Below, piece after piece: positions 17,897-26,031 of a DNA stretch of 64,000 nt. Within the stretch, counting starts at the first letter, position 1. Each line of letters starts with the position of its first letter. The notes below the pieces were generated by a model. That model ran no database searches and was not told the DNA's origin. It saw only the letters and a program-made list of their open reading frames with translations. Source of the DNA: JBEEFP01 sp041166085 (GTDB lineage Bacteria > Actinomycetota > Acidimicrobiia > Acidimicrobiales > JAFATL01); NCBI GenBank assembly GCA_041166085.1, contig JBEEFP010000006.1, positions 1 to 64,000 on the forward strand. The letters run 5' to 3'. Both the position numbers and the translations under genes were made by a program.

Positions 17897-18598
17897 ATGC
17901 GCAAGGCAGTCGTGGCAACGATCATCGGGATGCTGGCCATGACGGGCAGTGCGCTGCTCAGCGCCGCTCCGGCCGGAGCAGACGTGGTCGACAGCGGCAT
18001 GGAGTCCGCCTTCGTCGCCAAGATCAACGCCCTGCGGGCCTCCAAGGGCCTCGGTCAGTTGGCTGTCTACGGCGAGCTCACCACCATCGCCCGCAACTGG
18101 TCGCAGCAGATGGCCAACGCCGGCGCCATCTCCCACAACCCCAACTTCCCCAACCAGGTGACCGCCAACTGGCGCAAGCTCGGCGAGAACGTGGGCCGAG
18201 GCGGCAACGTCGACGTCCTCTTCACCGCCTTCGTGAACAGCCCCCACCACTACGAGAACCTCGTCGACCCCGACTTCAACTACGTCGGTGTCGGCGTCGT
18301 CGTCGGCTCCGACGGCACCCTCTGGACCTCCCACCAGTTCATGCAGCTCGGTGCGGCCGCAGCGCCCGCGCCTCCGAAGGCCGTCGCCGCGCCGAAGGTC
18401 ACCGCCGCTCCTCGTCCCGCCGCCACGCCCCGCCCCGCCGCCACACCGAGGCCCGCCGCGACACCGAGGCCCGCTGCTGCTGGTGCGCCCGCGTCCGCGG
18501 CAGCCGCCGCTCCGGCGCCGGCACCCAAGCCCGCGCCCGTCCCGCCCGCCCGCGTCGTGATGTCCCTCGAGCAGCTGCAGGGACTCGCCGCCGCCTAG
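17897..18598 (+). CDS. Secreted CAP-domain (SCP/PR1-like) protein with Pro/Ala-rich tail
   Basis: A 233-aa exported protein. Residues 1-28 form a signal peptide ending in APAGA. The CAP domain (about 33-150) shows ALRASKGLGQL, WSQQMANAGAISHNPNF, LGENVGRG and HHYENLVDPDFNYVGVGVV, including the histidines and glutamate of the CAP cavity. The C-terminal tail is a low-complexity region with about four ATPRPA repeats and ends in LEQLQGLAAA. CAP proteins act outside the cell, often at the cell wall. Start ATG at 17897 has a strong GGAGG. Expression is probably c-di-GMP controlled through the upstream riboswitch. Confidence 0.85.
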   Translation: MRKAVVATIIGMLAMTGSALLSAAPAGADVVDSGMESAFVAKINALRASKGLGQLAVYGELTTIARNWSQQMANAGAISHNPNFPNQVTANWRKLGENVGRGGNVDVLFTAFVNSPHHYENLVDPDFNYVGVGVVVGSDGTLWTSHQFMQLGAAAAPAPPKAVAAPKVTAAPRPAATPRPAATPRPAATPRPAAAGAPASAAAAAPAPAPKPAPVPPARVVMSLEQLQGLAAA

Positions 18599-18737
18599 TG
18601 GCCGCAAGCGGCCACATGGCTACGGCAGCCCCTGCATCCGCCATCACATTGGCTTCGCTTGCTGCGCTGCGCTCAGCTGCCATCACATTGGCTTCGCTTG
18701 CTGCGCTGCGCTCAGCTGCAGGGACTCGCCGCCGCCT
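18572..18737. repeat. Nested duplications at the 3' end of the CAP gene
   Basis: A 25-base segment CAGCTGCAGGGACTCGCCGC... occurs at 18572-18596 (coding QLQGLAAA) and again at 18713-18737. Between the copies lies a 39-base tandem repeat, 18640-18678 and 18679-18717, each opening GCCATCACATTGGCTTCGCT. No gene is visible in this 180-base stretch before the ABC transporter. Confidence 0.8.
18598..18615 (+). terminator. Hairpin directly after the CAP gene
   Basis: GTGGCCGC-AA-GCGGCCAC is a perfect 8-bp stem with a two-base gap, beginning at the last base of the CAP stop codon. There is no T-tract, so it is a possible rather than certain terminator. Confidence 0.4.
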
Positions 18738-18777
18738 CGAGGCGGCGTAGCGGATCAGTCCGGCCCACACTGGAGGC

Positions 18778-19719
18778 GTGCCGCCCGCCATCCTCACCGA
18801 GCACCTGACGCGCGCCTTCGGCGCGCGGGTGGCGGTCGACGGCGTGGACCTGCAGGTCGAAGCGGGTGAGGTGCTGGGGCTGCTCGGCCCGAACGGGGCG
18901 GGCAAGACGACCACCGTGCGCCTGCTCAACGGCGTCCTGCGCCCCGACCGGGGTCACGCGCGCGTGCTGGGCCTCGACCCGGTGACCGAGGGCGAGGCCC
19001 TCCGTCGCCGCACCGGGGTGATGACCGAAGCGTCGGCTCTCGATGATCGTCTCACCGCCCGCCAGAACGTGGTCGTGCACGCCCGCATCCGCGGCTACGG
19101 GGCAGCCGAGGCGACCAAGCGGGCCGACGAGCTGCTCGACCGATTCGGCATGGCCGGACGGGAGGGCGAGCCCGCAGCCGCCCTGTCCACCGGGCAGCGC
19201 AAGAGGGTGGCCCTCGCGCGTGCCCTGCTGCACGACCCCGAGGTCCTGTTCCTCGACGAGCCCACGGCTGGACTCGACCCCGAGGCCACCCGCGACGTGG
19301 TCGAGACCATCGCGGGACTGGCACGGGACCGCGGCCGCACCGTCGTGCTGTGCACGCACTTCCTGCCCGAGGCGGCCCGACTGTGCTCCAAGCTCGCCAT
19401 CCTGCGCGACGGCCGCGTCGCGGCTGCGGGCACCCTTGCCGAGCTGGCTCACGCGCTGCGGCCCGAGATCGCGGTCGATGTCGACCTGGGGCGGCGGGCC
19501 GACGCCGGCGCGATAGCGGTGCTCGCCGCAGTCCCCGGTGTCGAGGCGGTCGACGAAGCGGACAACGGCGCGTTGGTACGGGTGCGGTCGCGCGATGTGG
19601 TGCCGCGACTGGTCGCGGCGATGGCGGGTCGCGAGATGCCGGTGTTCGGCGTGGTGCCGCGGCCTGCATCGATCGACGAGGTGTACTTCGCAGTCACGGA
19701 GCAGAACGATGAAGCGTGA
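18778..19719 (+). CDS. ABC transporter ATP-binding protein (ABC-2 exporter type)
   Basis: A 313-aa ATPase with Walker A LLGPNGAGKTTT, the ABC signature written LSTGQRKRVALARAL, Walker B VLFLDEPTAGLDPE and the switch His in VLCTHFLPEA, plus a C-terminal extension common in DrrA/NatA-like exporters. It pairs with the permease that starts within its last codons (11-base overlap). The GTG at 18778 has GGAGG close upstream. Substrate unknown. Confidence 0.9.
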   Translation: MPPAILTEHLTRAFGARVAVDGVDLQVEAGEVLGLLGPNGAGKTTTVRLLNGVLRPDRGHARVLGLDPVTEGEALRRRTGVMTEASALDDRLTARQNVVVHARIRGYGAAEATKRADELLDRFGMAGREGEPAAALSTGQRKRVALARALLHDPEVLFLDEPTAGLDPEATRDVVETIAGLARDRGRTVVLCTHFLPEAARLCSKLAILRDGRVAAAGTLAELAHALRPEIAVDVDLGRRADAGAIAVLAAVPGVEAVDEADNGALVRVRSRDVVPRLVAAMAGREMPVFGVVPRPASIDEVYFAVTEQNDEA

Positions 19720-20515
19720 CTGGACGGCGATGCGCGCGGTGCTGGCCAAGGACCTCCTGGCGGTGCGGCGGTCGAAGGCGGTCGTGCTGCCGATGCTCAT
19801 CGTCCCCGCGCTGCTGCTGCTCGTGCTCCCCCTCGCCATCGGCCTCGCTGCTCGCGCCAGCGAACCGGTTGGCGTCCACGGGTTCTTGCAGGCGGTGCCC
19901 GAGCGCCTCGGCGAGGTGATCCGGCGCCTGCCGCCGCGCCAGCAGCTGCTCGTGCTCGTCGATGGCTATCTGCTGGCGCCGTTGTTCATGATCGTGCCGC
20001 TCATGGTGGCGAGCGTCCTGGCGGCAGACGCCTTCGCGGGTGAGAAGGAACGCAAGACCCTCGAAGGCCTGCTGCACCTCCCGATCGCCGAGCGCGATCT
20101 CTTCTACGCCAAGGTCGGCGGCGCGTTCTTCCCCGCCATGGCCGTGTCGTGGATCGGCTTCCTCTGCTTCGTGGTGCTGGCCAACGCGGTGGGCTGGTCG
20201 GTGATGCACCGGTTGTTCCTGCCCACCCGGCTGTGGCTGGTGATGATGGCGTGGGTCGCGCCCGCGGTGGCCGCCCTGGGGATGGGCGTGATGGTGCGCG
20301 TCTCCGCGCGCGCCCGCACCGCGCAGGAGGCCAACCAGCTCGGCGGCGCGGTGGTGCTCCCTCTGATCTTCCTCGTCGTCGGGCAGTCCACCGGCCTGCT
20401 CCTCGTCACCCTGCCCGTGGTCTTCGCCTCAGGAGCGGTGGTCTGGGCCCTCGCCATCTGGCTCCTCCACCGCGGCGCGAAGCGCTTCACGCGCGACGCC
20501 ATGCTCGCGGCGTGA
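19709..20515 (+). CDS. ABC-2 type transporter permease
   Basis: A 268-aa membrane protein with about six helices and the conserved FAGEKERKTLEGLLHLPIAE loop of the ABC-2 / ABC transporter permease family related to NatB. It overlaps the ATPase gene and forms the membrane half of the exporter. ATG at 19709 begins the homology (MKRDWTAMRAVLAKDLLAV). Confidence 0.88.
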   Translation: MKRDWTAMRAVLAKDLLAVRRSKAVVLPMLIVPALLLLVLPLAIGLAARASEPVGVHGFLQAVPERLGEVIRRLPPRQQLLVLVDGYLLAPLFMIVPLMVASVLAADAFAGEKERKTLEGLLHLPIAERDLFYAKVGGAFFPAMAVSWIGFLCFVVLANAVGWSVMHRLFLPTRLWLVMMAWVAPAVAALGMGVMVRVSARARTAQEANQLGGAVVLPLIFLVVGQSTGLLLVTLPVVFASGAVVWALAIWLLHRGAKRFTRDAMLAA

Positions 20516-20533
20516 CGCTCCCGGCACGGGGTC

Positions 20534-20623
20534 TCAGCGTGCCGCGAAGAGGAACTGGACGAGGGCGGCGGTGAGGATCAGCAGGAGCAGGGCGATGATG
20601 GCGATGGTTGTGGCAGGACGCAC
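20534..20623 (-). CDS. 29-residue single-helix membrane peptide coupled to the SAM hydrolase gene
   Basis: A GTG-started frame at 20623 encodes VRPATTIAIIALLLLILTAA followed by LVQFLFAAR and a stop. It is one uninterrupted hydrophobic helix with a charged C-terminus. The start codon shares a base with the stop of the SAM hydrolase gene (TAGTG), the sort of junction that marks translational coupling. It is too short for standard gene callers. Function unknown; the alternative is chance, but the perfect junction and membrane character argue for a real peptide. Confidence 0.5.
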   Translation of the reverse strand: MRPATTIAIIALLLLILTAALVQFLFAAR

Positions 20624-21435
20624 TAGGTGGGCTCCTTGAGGGTGACGCCGGTGCCAGGTCGCAGTTTGAGCTGGTCGGCGGCCGACGCCCGGTCGAGGGC
20701 GAGGGACAGCAGGCCGTAGGAGTCGAGGACCAGCCCGACCTCGCCGGGCTTGAGCTCGCCGTAGGCAGCGGCGCGGCGCGCGGTACGCACCTGGTCGCCC
20801 CAGCGCACGCTGACGCGCTCGCCCATGTCCTCCACGTCCTCCGGCCCCACGTTGAGCTGGGCGTTGCCGTAGCGGTCGACCCAGAGGACCTCGGCCACGA
20901 TGGTGCCCGCCTCTTCACGCGGCAGGGGGACCGTGCCCGGCAGCAGGGTGATCGGGTCGATGAGATCGCCGAGATCCTCGAGCGCCACGCCGGCGGCGAG
21001 ATGGGCGGCGACCGGGGCGAAGATGTCGCGACCGGCGAACGTCGCGCCCGGCGCGTCGAGCTGGTACGTCGTGTTGGTGAGCGACACCGTCCGTCCCGCT
21101 CCGCCTGTCATCGCCACCGCCGCCGCCAGCAGGCCGTTGTCGGGGCCGACGAGCACCGCCTCGCCCTCGTCGCCCACCTCCACGGCGACGGCGCGCCGGT
21201 CCGTGCCCACGCCGGGGTCGACCACCGCCAGCACCACGCCGGGCACCAGGTACTGCACGCTGCGGACGAGGGCCAGGCTGCCGGCGCGCACGTCGTGGGG
21301 CGGGACCTCGTGGGTGATGTCGATGACCTCGACGTCGGGAGCGATCGAGCGGATGACCGACTTCACCACGCCGACGAACTCGTCGCTGTGCCCGTAATCG
21401 GACAGGAACGAGATGGTGTCGTAGCGAGGCGCCAT
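20623..21435 (-). CDS. SAM hydrolase / SAM hydroxide adenosyltransferase (DUF62 family)
   Basis: A 270-aa protein of the family that hydrolyses S-adenosylmethionine to adenosine and methionine, related to fluorinases. Motifs include ISFLSDYGHSDEFVGVVK, VVDPGVGTDRRAVAVEV, LVGPDNGLL and AGRDIFAPVAAHLAAG. It is cytoplasmic. It is followed by the tiny membrane peptide with a one-base overlap. ATG at 21435 is the first plausible start, where homology begins. Confidence 0.88.
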   Translation of the reverse strand: MAPRYDTISFLSDYGHSDEFVGVVKSVIRSIAPDVEVIDITHEVPPHDVRAGSLALVRSVQYLVPGVVLAVVDPGVGTDRRAVAVEVGDEGEAVLVGPDNGLLAAAVAMTGGAGRTVSLTNTTYQLDAPGATFAGRDIFAPVAAHLAAGVALEDLGDLIDPITLLPGTVPLPREEAGTIVAEVLWVDRYGNAQLNVGPEDVEDMGERVSVRWGDQVRTARRAAAYGELKPGEVGLVLDSYGLLSLALDRASAADQLKLRPGTGVTLKEPT

Positions 21436-21479
21436 GCGGGGGCGAACCTACCGCGGTGCCCCTAGCGCGGACCCTGGGG

Positions 21480-21686
21480 TCAGCCCGCCTCGGTGTAGCG
21501 GTCCGCGAGGTACTTGTCGATGTCGTCCTCTCGGATCCGGTACGACTTACCCACGCGTACCGCGCCCATCTCTCCCGCTTGGATGAGCCGGTACACCGTC
21601 ATGTTGGAGACCCGAAGCAGGCTCGCGACCTCAGCGACGGTGAGGAAACGAGCCTTTGCATTTGGTGTCGTCGCCAGTGGAATCAC
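21480..21686 (-). CDS. BldC-like MerR/excisionase-type small DNA-binding protein
   Basis: A 68-aa helix-turn-helix protein: FLTVAEVASLLRVSNMTVYR followed by LIQAGEMGAVRVGKSYRIRE. It is nearly all DNA-binding domain, like BldC of Streptomyces, which controls entry into development and binds DNA cooperatively. The GTG at 21686 follows GGAGAAGGG, a good ribosome site. It lies downstream of proC in the same direction, a neighbourhood seen in many actinobacteria. Targets here are not known. Confidence 0.8.
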   Translation of the reverse strand: MIPLATTPNAKARFLTVAEVASLLRVSNMTVYRLIQAGEMGAVRVGKSYRIREDDIDKYLADRYTEAG

Positions 21687-21748
21687 CCCTTCTCCGCAGG
21701 GAGGAATGTACGCCACTGTGGCTCCTGTGGAAAGTGGGACCAGCCGGT

Positions 21749-22540
21749 TCAACCTCCGCCGAGCTCCTTGGAGCGCTCGGTGGCGGCCGCCACTGCCTCG
21801 AGGAATGCCGCCCGGACGGCCCGGTCCTCGAGCACCCGCAGGCCGGCGGCGGTCGTGCCCCCCGGCGAGGTGACGGCGGCGCGCAGGGCCTCGGGCCCCT
21901 CGGCCGACTCGGCCAGGAGCCGGGCCGTGCCGAGCAGGGTCTGCGCAGCCAGCGCGGCGCTGGTCGCGCGGGGCAGCCCCACGAGCACGCCGGCTTCGGT
22001 GAGCGCTTCCACGACCAGCAGCACGTAGGCGGGGCCCGAGCCCGACAGCCCCGTCACCGCGTCCAGCAGGTGCTCCGGGACCCGGGTGACGGTGCCGACG
22101 GCGGCCAGCACACCCTCGGCCCAGGCCAGGTCTTCCTCCCCCGCGTCCGTGCCACCGGCGATGGCGGCCGCGCCCTCGCCCACCAGGGCCGGCGTGTTGG
22201 GCATGGCCCGGACGACCGGCACGCCAGCGCCCACCCACGCCTGCAGCTTGGCCAGCGGGACACCGGCGGCGATCGACAGCACCCGCCCCGCGCCGGCTGC
22301 ACCGGCGGCGCGGCACGCGGCCTCCACGTCCTGCGGCTTCACCGCGACGACCGCGCCAGCGGTGGCCGGCACGTCGGCCGAGACGGCGACGCCGGGGAAT
22401 CGGTCGCTCAACTCCTTGCGGCGAGCCTCGAGCGCCTCGACGACCGCCAGTTCCGCGGCCGGCGCCCACCCTGCGGCGAGCAGGCCCGTGAGCAGCGCCT
22501 CGCCCATCTTGCCGCCGCCGACGAGCGTGAGCTTCGTCAT
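21749..22540 (-). CDS. proC: Pyrroline-5-carboxylate reductase
   Basis: A 263-aa NAD(P)H enzyme for the last step of proline synthesis. The N-terminal LTLVGGGKMGEALLTGLLAAG binds the cofactor; VRAMPNTPALVGEGAAAIAG and the dimer/substrate region DAVTGLSGSGPAYVLLVVEAL and TSPGGTTAAGL are diagnostic. Ten bases separate it from the M23 peptidase gene upstream, so they may share a transcript. Confidence 0.94.
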   Translation of the reverse strand: MTKLTLVGGGKMGEALLTGLLAAGWAPAAELAVVEALEARRKELSDRFPGVAVSADVPATAGAVVAVKPQDVEAACRAAGAAGAGRVLSIAAGVPLAKLQAWVGAGVPVVRAMPNTPALVGEGAAAIAGGTDAGEEDLAWAEGVLAAVGTVTRVPEHLLDAVTGLSGSGPAYVLLVVEALTEAGVLVGLPRATSAALAAQTLLGTARLLAESAEGPEALRAAVTSPGGTTAAGLRVLEDRAVRAAFLEAVAAATERSKELGGG

Positions 22541-22549
22541 GCCGAAAGG

Positions 22550-23650
22550 CTAGGGGAGATACGGACGGGGATTTCGGGGGGAGCCGCCGAACCGCGTCTC
22601 GAAATGGCAGTGGGGTCCGGTGGAGTGGCCGGTGGATCCCACGTAGCCGATGACCTGACCCTGGCTCACCGACTGGCCCTTGCTCGAACCGAGGCGGCTC
22701 TGGTGGGCGTAGAGGGTCGAGAAGCCTCCGCCGTGGTCGATGACCACGACGTTTCCGTAGCCGTTCATCACGCCGGCGAAGATCACCCGTCCTGCCTTGG
22801 CCGCGTGGATGGGCGTGCCGGTGGGTGCGGCGATGTCGATGCCGGCGTGGAGACGTCCCCAGCGGTACCCGAACCCGGAGGTGAGCCGACCCCGCAGGGG
22901 CCAGATGAGCCCCGATGCCGAGACCGCGCCGCCGGTGAACCCCGACTCGGTGTTGATGAGGGCGTTGAGGCTCGACTCCTGGGCGGCCTGGGCCTCGGCC
23001 TCGAGCGTGTAGTCGCGGATCCGCGACGCCACCGCGCCGGCCAGCCGGGCCTTCTCGGCGCGCGCCTGGTGCAGTGCCTGCAGCCGGGCCGTCACCTGAT
23101 TGCGCCGGGCCTGGGCCAGCGCCTTGGCCTTCGCCGCCGCCGCCTGCTTGATCTGCAGGTCCTCCTTGAGGGCGCGGAGCTGGTCGAGGAGATCCTGGTC
23201 GTTGGCCAGCACCTGGGACAGGAGCGCTTCACGCCTCGAGGCCTGGGAGGGGTCGAAGGTCTGCTCGAGGGAGACGTCTTCTCGGGGGCGGACATAGGAG
23301 CTCACGGCCCGGTTGACGACGGCTCTGCGGATGCCGGTCATGCGGTCCTCGGTGCCGGCCAGCTGGGCCCGGGCCTGGGCCTCGGCCTGCACGGCCGCCT
23401 GCACCTTCTGCTGGGCGGCGGCCGCATTGGCGGTCTCGGCGTCGACCTGGCCGTTGAGGGTGTGGAGGGCGCCTTGGAGCTGGGCGTCGGACGCCCGCAA
23501 AGTGTTGAGCTGGGCCGCCAGCTGGGCTCGCTTGGCGCGCGCAGCGTCCCGCCGCTGACGGGCGGAGCTGGCGGCTCCCGCCGGGACGGCGAGGCTGCAG
23601 CAGAGCACGGTGAGCACCGCGGCGAGGGCGGCCTTCTTGGTCGTGGACAT
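22550..23650 (-). CDS. Secreted coiled-coil M23 peptidase (EnvC-like murein hydrolase)
   Basis: A 366-aa exported protein. Residues 1-30 are a signal peptide; about 35-230 form Ala/Gln/Arg-rich coiled coils; the C-terminal 110 residues are an M23 LytM domain with GFGYRWGRLHAGIDIAAPTG (HxxxD zinc ligands), VVVIDHGGGFSTLYAH and the final zinc motif HCHFE. All metal ligands are present, so it may be an active peptidoglycan endopeptidase or an amidase activator, as EnvC is. In actinobacteria similar proteins sit near ftsEX, but ftsEX is not here. Confidence 0.85.
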   Translation of the reverse strand: MSTTKKAALAAVLTVLCCSLAVPAGAASSARQRRDAARAKRAQLAAQLNTLRASDAQLQGALHTLNGQVDAETANAAAAQQKVQAAVQAEAQARAQLAGTEDRMTGIRRAVVNRAVSSYVRPREDVSLEQTFDPSQASRREALLSQVLANDQDLLDQLRALKEDLQIKQAAAAKAKALAQARRNQVTARLQALHQARAEKARLAGAVASRIRDYTLEAEAQAAQESSLNALINTESGFTGGAVSASGLIWPLRGRLTSGFGYRWGRLHAGIDIAAPTGTPIHAAKAGRVIFAGVMNGYGNVVVIDHGGGFSTLYAHQSRLGSSKGQSVSQGQVIGYVGSTGHSTGPHCHFETRFGGSPRNPRPYLP

Positions 23651-24347
23651 CGAGTGTGAGGGCGGCGCCGCCGCGCCAAAGACTTCCAGGTGTCCCCCGC
23701 CTGGCGAAGAAGGTACCGATGGCCCCCCAGACGGGCAAGTATCCCCTTCGCCCCCGACCCGCCGTCCTCCTGCCGACGATGCCTCAGGTGCAGCCGGGTT
23801 GTGTCGGGCCAGACGGCGAGCGTGCCGAAGGCACAACGCGACGCCGGCAGGAGCGGCGGCACAAACCGTGCGGCCGATCGCCTTGGTTGGGCCGCCGGTG
23901 ATCCGTTGGCGCCGAAGGCGCCGGCGCCCTCGGCGCAGGATGACAGTGAGGGAGCGTCAGCGAGCGAACCAGCAATAGAGCGGCGGCGCCAACCGTGCCG
24001 CCCATCGCCTTGTTTGGGCCGCCGGTCATCCGTTGCGCCGAAGGCGCGGCGCCCTCGGCGCAGGATGACAGTGAGGGAGCGTCAGCGACCGAACCAGAGA
24101 TAGAGCAGGCCCGAGGAACCTCCGAACCGTCACCCGCACTTCCCCGAACGGATGCCGGCCTTCCGCACCTCGGGCCCGCTGGAGCGGCACAGTACCGGCC
24201 CGCGGTCGTCACCGACAAGGGGTAACGGGGCGAGAAAGCGCCGGCAGGAGCCAGCGCTGGGGGGCCGAGCCGAACGCGCCCGCTGGCGTCGATCATGCGG
24301 GGCGCCAGCGCACACCAGCGAGCGCAGCTTGCAAGCGAGCGAACGAA
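23651..24347. other. Intergenic region with no visible gene
   Basis: About 700 bases between the M23 gene start and the ybjN stop. It contains a 127-base tandem duplication (23851-24105), several short GCGCCGAAGGCGC-type inverted repeats, and no open frame with believable codon use or a ribosome site. I looked for tmRNA, RNase P and tRNA signatures and saw none. Confidence 0.6.
23851..24105. repeat. Two tandem ~127-bp direct repeats
   Basis: Copy one begins GAGCGGCGGCACAAACCG at 23851 and copy two GAGCGGCGGCGCCAACCG at 23978. The last 50 bases of each (GCGCAGGATGACAGTGAGGG through the ATAGAG end) are almost identical; the first halves differ at scattered positions and one small indel. Each copy carries inverted-repeat segments. 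Role unknown. Confidence 0.8.
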
Positions 24348-24803
24348 TCAGAATTTCGTGGCGTAGCCGATCGACATGGCGGGTCGGAAGTACTGCTCGG
24401 CGTAGGCATAGGTGGAGCCGACGATGCGGTCGAGCTCGTCCTCGTCGACGGCCGAGAGCGGCATCTGTCCCACGAGATAGACCGCGTCCTCGGCCCCGAT
24501 GGCGAAGCGCATACCGAACAGGCGCATGTTGGCCCGCAGCAGGTACTCGTACGCGGCCTCGATGTTCTCCTCCGGCGCGGGCATGAAGTACGTCTCGTAG
24601 TGCAGCGTGCGCTGGCGCAGGGTGAGCCAGACGGTGGTGAAGGCCTTCTCTTCGCCGCGCAGGCGCACGTACCAACGGCGCAGCTCGGGATCGAAGTCGA
24701 CCGCCGCGACGATCGGGTTGACCTCGCTCTCCGCCATCGTCCACCGGTCGATCAGCGCGGCGAACCCAGCCAGCTCCTCGGGGGTCGCCGCGTCTACGGG
24801 CAC
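24348..24803 (-). CDS. YbjN domain-containing protein
   Basis: A 151-aa cytoplasmic protein with the YbjN/type III chaperone-like fold, recognisable from RRWYVRLRGEEKAFTTVWLT, HYETYFMPAPEENIEAAYEY and DRIVGSTYAYAEQYFRPAM. GTG at 24803 overlaps the end of mshA by ten bases. The mshA-ybjN pair is conserved in actinobacteria, including mycobacteria, so it may have a role in mycothiol or stress physiology; function is unproven. Confidence 0.78.
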   Translation of the reverse strand: MPVDAATPEELAGFAALIDRWTMAESEVNPIVAAVDFDPELRRWYVRLRGEEKAFTTVWLTLRQRTLHYETYFMPAPEENIEAAYEYLLRANMRLFGMRFAIGAEDAVYLVGQMPLSAVDEDELDRIVGSTYAYAEQYFRPAMSIGYATKF

Positions 24804-26017
24804 TCGACGAGCTGACGCGCGGTGAGGTCGGCGTAGAGGCGTCGGAGCCGCGCCGCCGCGATCGACCACGTATAGCCACGAGCGCGCGCGGCGGCCAGGC
24901 GGCCCATCTCCGCGGCGCGGCTCTCGTCGCCGAGGATGCGCGACGCATACCCCGCGTACGAACGGCCGTCGGCCGCATCGACCAGGTACCCGGTGATGCC
25001 GTGGTCGACGAGCGTGGTGAGCCCGCCGACCGCCGCCGCCACGACGGGCGTACCGCACGCGGCCGCTTCGAGCGCGACGAGTCCGAAGGACTCGCTGCGG
25101 CTGGGCACGAGGCACACGTCGGCGGCGCGGTACCAGGTCGACAGCAACTCGTGGGGTTGCGGGTCGACGAAGCGCACCGCGTCGTGCAGTCCCAACTCGT
25201 CGACGAGCGCGTGCAGCGCGGCAAGCTCCTCGTCACCACGCGCGCCGCTCGGTCCGCCGATCACGACGAGGAAGGCGCCGGGATGGGCAGACCGGAGCTC
25301 GTTCAGGGTCCGCACCGCCACGTCGGCCCGCTTCAGCGGCTGGATGCGGCCGACGAACAGCAGCATCGGGCCGGTCTCGGGAAGCGCGAGCGCGCGGCGG
25401 GCCTGGCCGCGGTGACCGGGGGCGAAGAACGCGTGGTCGACACCGGGCGCCACGATGTCGATGCGGGCTGGGTCGGCGTCGTAGAGGCGTACCAGCTGCT
25501 TGGCCTCCTCGGTGCACGAGGCGAGCAGTCCGTCGCTGCAGTCGATGACGCGCGCCTCGGCCGCGGAGCGCAGCTCGGATTCGGCCTCGTCGACCTCGGC
25601 CTTCACACGGTCGAGGGTGTGGAACGTCGACACCAACGACAGGTCGAGCTCGTGCTTGATGCGGTGGCCGGCCTGGCCCGACAACCAGTAGTTGGCATGG
25701 ATCGCATCGGGCCGGTACCCGTCGCCCATTCGACCCAGCACCGCGTCGGTGAACTCGTCGACGAGCGCAGGCAGCAGCTCCTTGGCCACCGGCGCGGCGG
25801 GGCCCGCGACCACCTGGTGCACGCGCAGGCCCGGCTCGACGTTGACGACGTCAGGCTGTTGCGCGTCGACGGCCCGCGTGTACACGTCACACGCGACGCC
25901 GGCGCGTGCCAACGCGGACGACAGCTCGCGCACGTAGACGTTCATGCCGCCACCGTCGCCCGTGCCCGGCTGGGCCAGGGGCGAGGTGTGCATCGAAAGA
26001 ACCGCCAGGCTGCGCAC
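24794..26017 (-). CDS. mshA: D-inositol-3-phosphate glycosyltransferase (mycothiol synthesis)
   Basis: A 407-aa GT4 enzyme that transfers GlcNAc from UDP-GlcNAc to inositol-3-phosphate, the first step of mycothiol. The N-terminal HTSPLAQPGTGDGGGMN acceptor loop is diagnostic for MshA, and HANYWLSGQAGHRIKHELDL, LLFVGRIQPLKRADV, GGPSG and the nucleotide-sugar motif SRSESFGLVALEAAACGTPV follow. GTG at 26017 is preferred over TTG at 26029, since homology starts at VRSLAVLSMHTSP and AGTAGGG lies upstream. It follows the HTH gene by 14 bases. Confidence 0.9.
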   Translation of the reverse strand: MRSLAVLSMHTSPLAQPGTGDGGGMNVYVRELSSALARAGVACDVYTRAVDAQQPDVVNVEPGLRVHQVVAGPAAPVAKELLPALVDEFTDAVLGRMGDGYRPDAIHANYWLSGQAGHRIKHELDLSLVSTFHTLDRVKAEVDEAESELRSAAEARVIDCSDGLLASCTEEAKQLVRLYDADPARIDIVAPGVDHAFFAPGHRGQARRALALPETGPMLLFVGRIQPLKRADVAVRTLNELRSAHPGAFLVVIGGPSGARGDEELAALHALVDELGLHDAVRFVDPQPHELLSTWYRAADVCLVPSRSESFGLVALEAAACGTPVVAAAVGGLTTLVDHGITGYLVDAADGRSYAGYASRILGDESRAAEMGRLAAARARGYTWSIAAARLRRLYADLTARQLVECP

Positions 26018-26031
26018 GTCGGGCGTCAACC

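Noticed and set aside
18397..18478. Non-coding minisatellite
   Set aside because: The repeat is in frame and encodes the ATPRPA tail of the CAP protein with consistent codons.
16054..18750. 898-codon open frame spanning the acyl-CoA synthetase antisense and the CAP gene
   Set aside because: It mixes antisense and out-of-frame sequence, has no domain-like segment, and conflicts with two clear genes and the riboswitch.
23851..24105. CRISPR array
   Set aside because: Only two copies, 127 bases each, adjacent without unique spacers; no cas genes in the window.
23651..24347. tmRNA or RNase P RNA gene
   Set aside because: M23/EnvC-like genes can neighbour smpB-ssrA in actinobacteria, so I looked, but neither the tRNA-like ends of tmRNA nor the conserved RNase P core was found.
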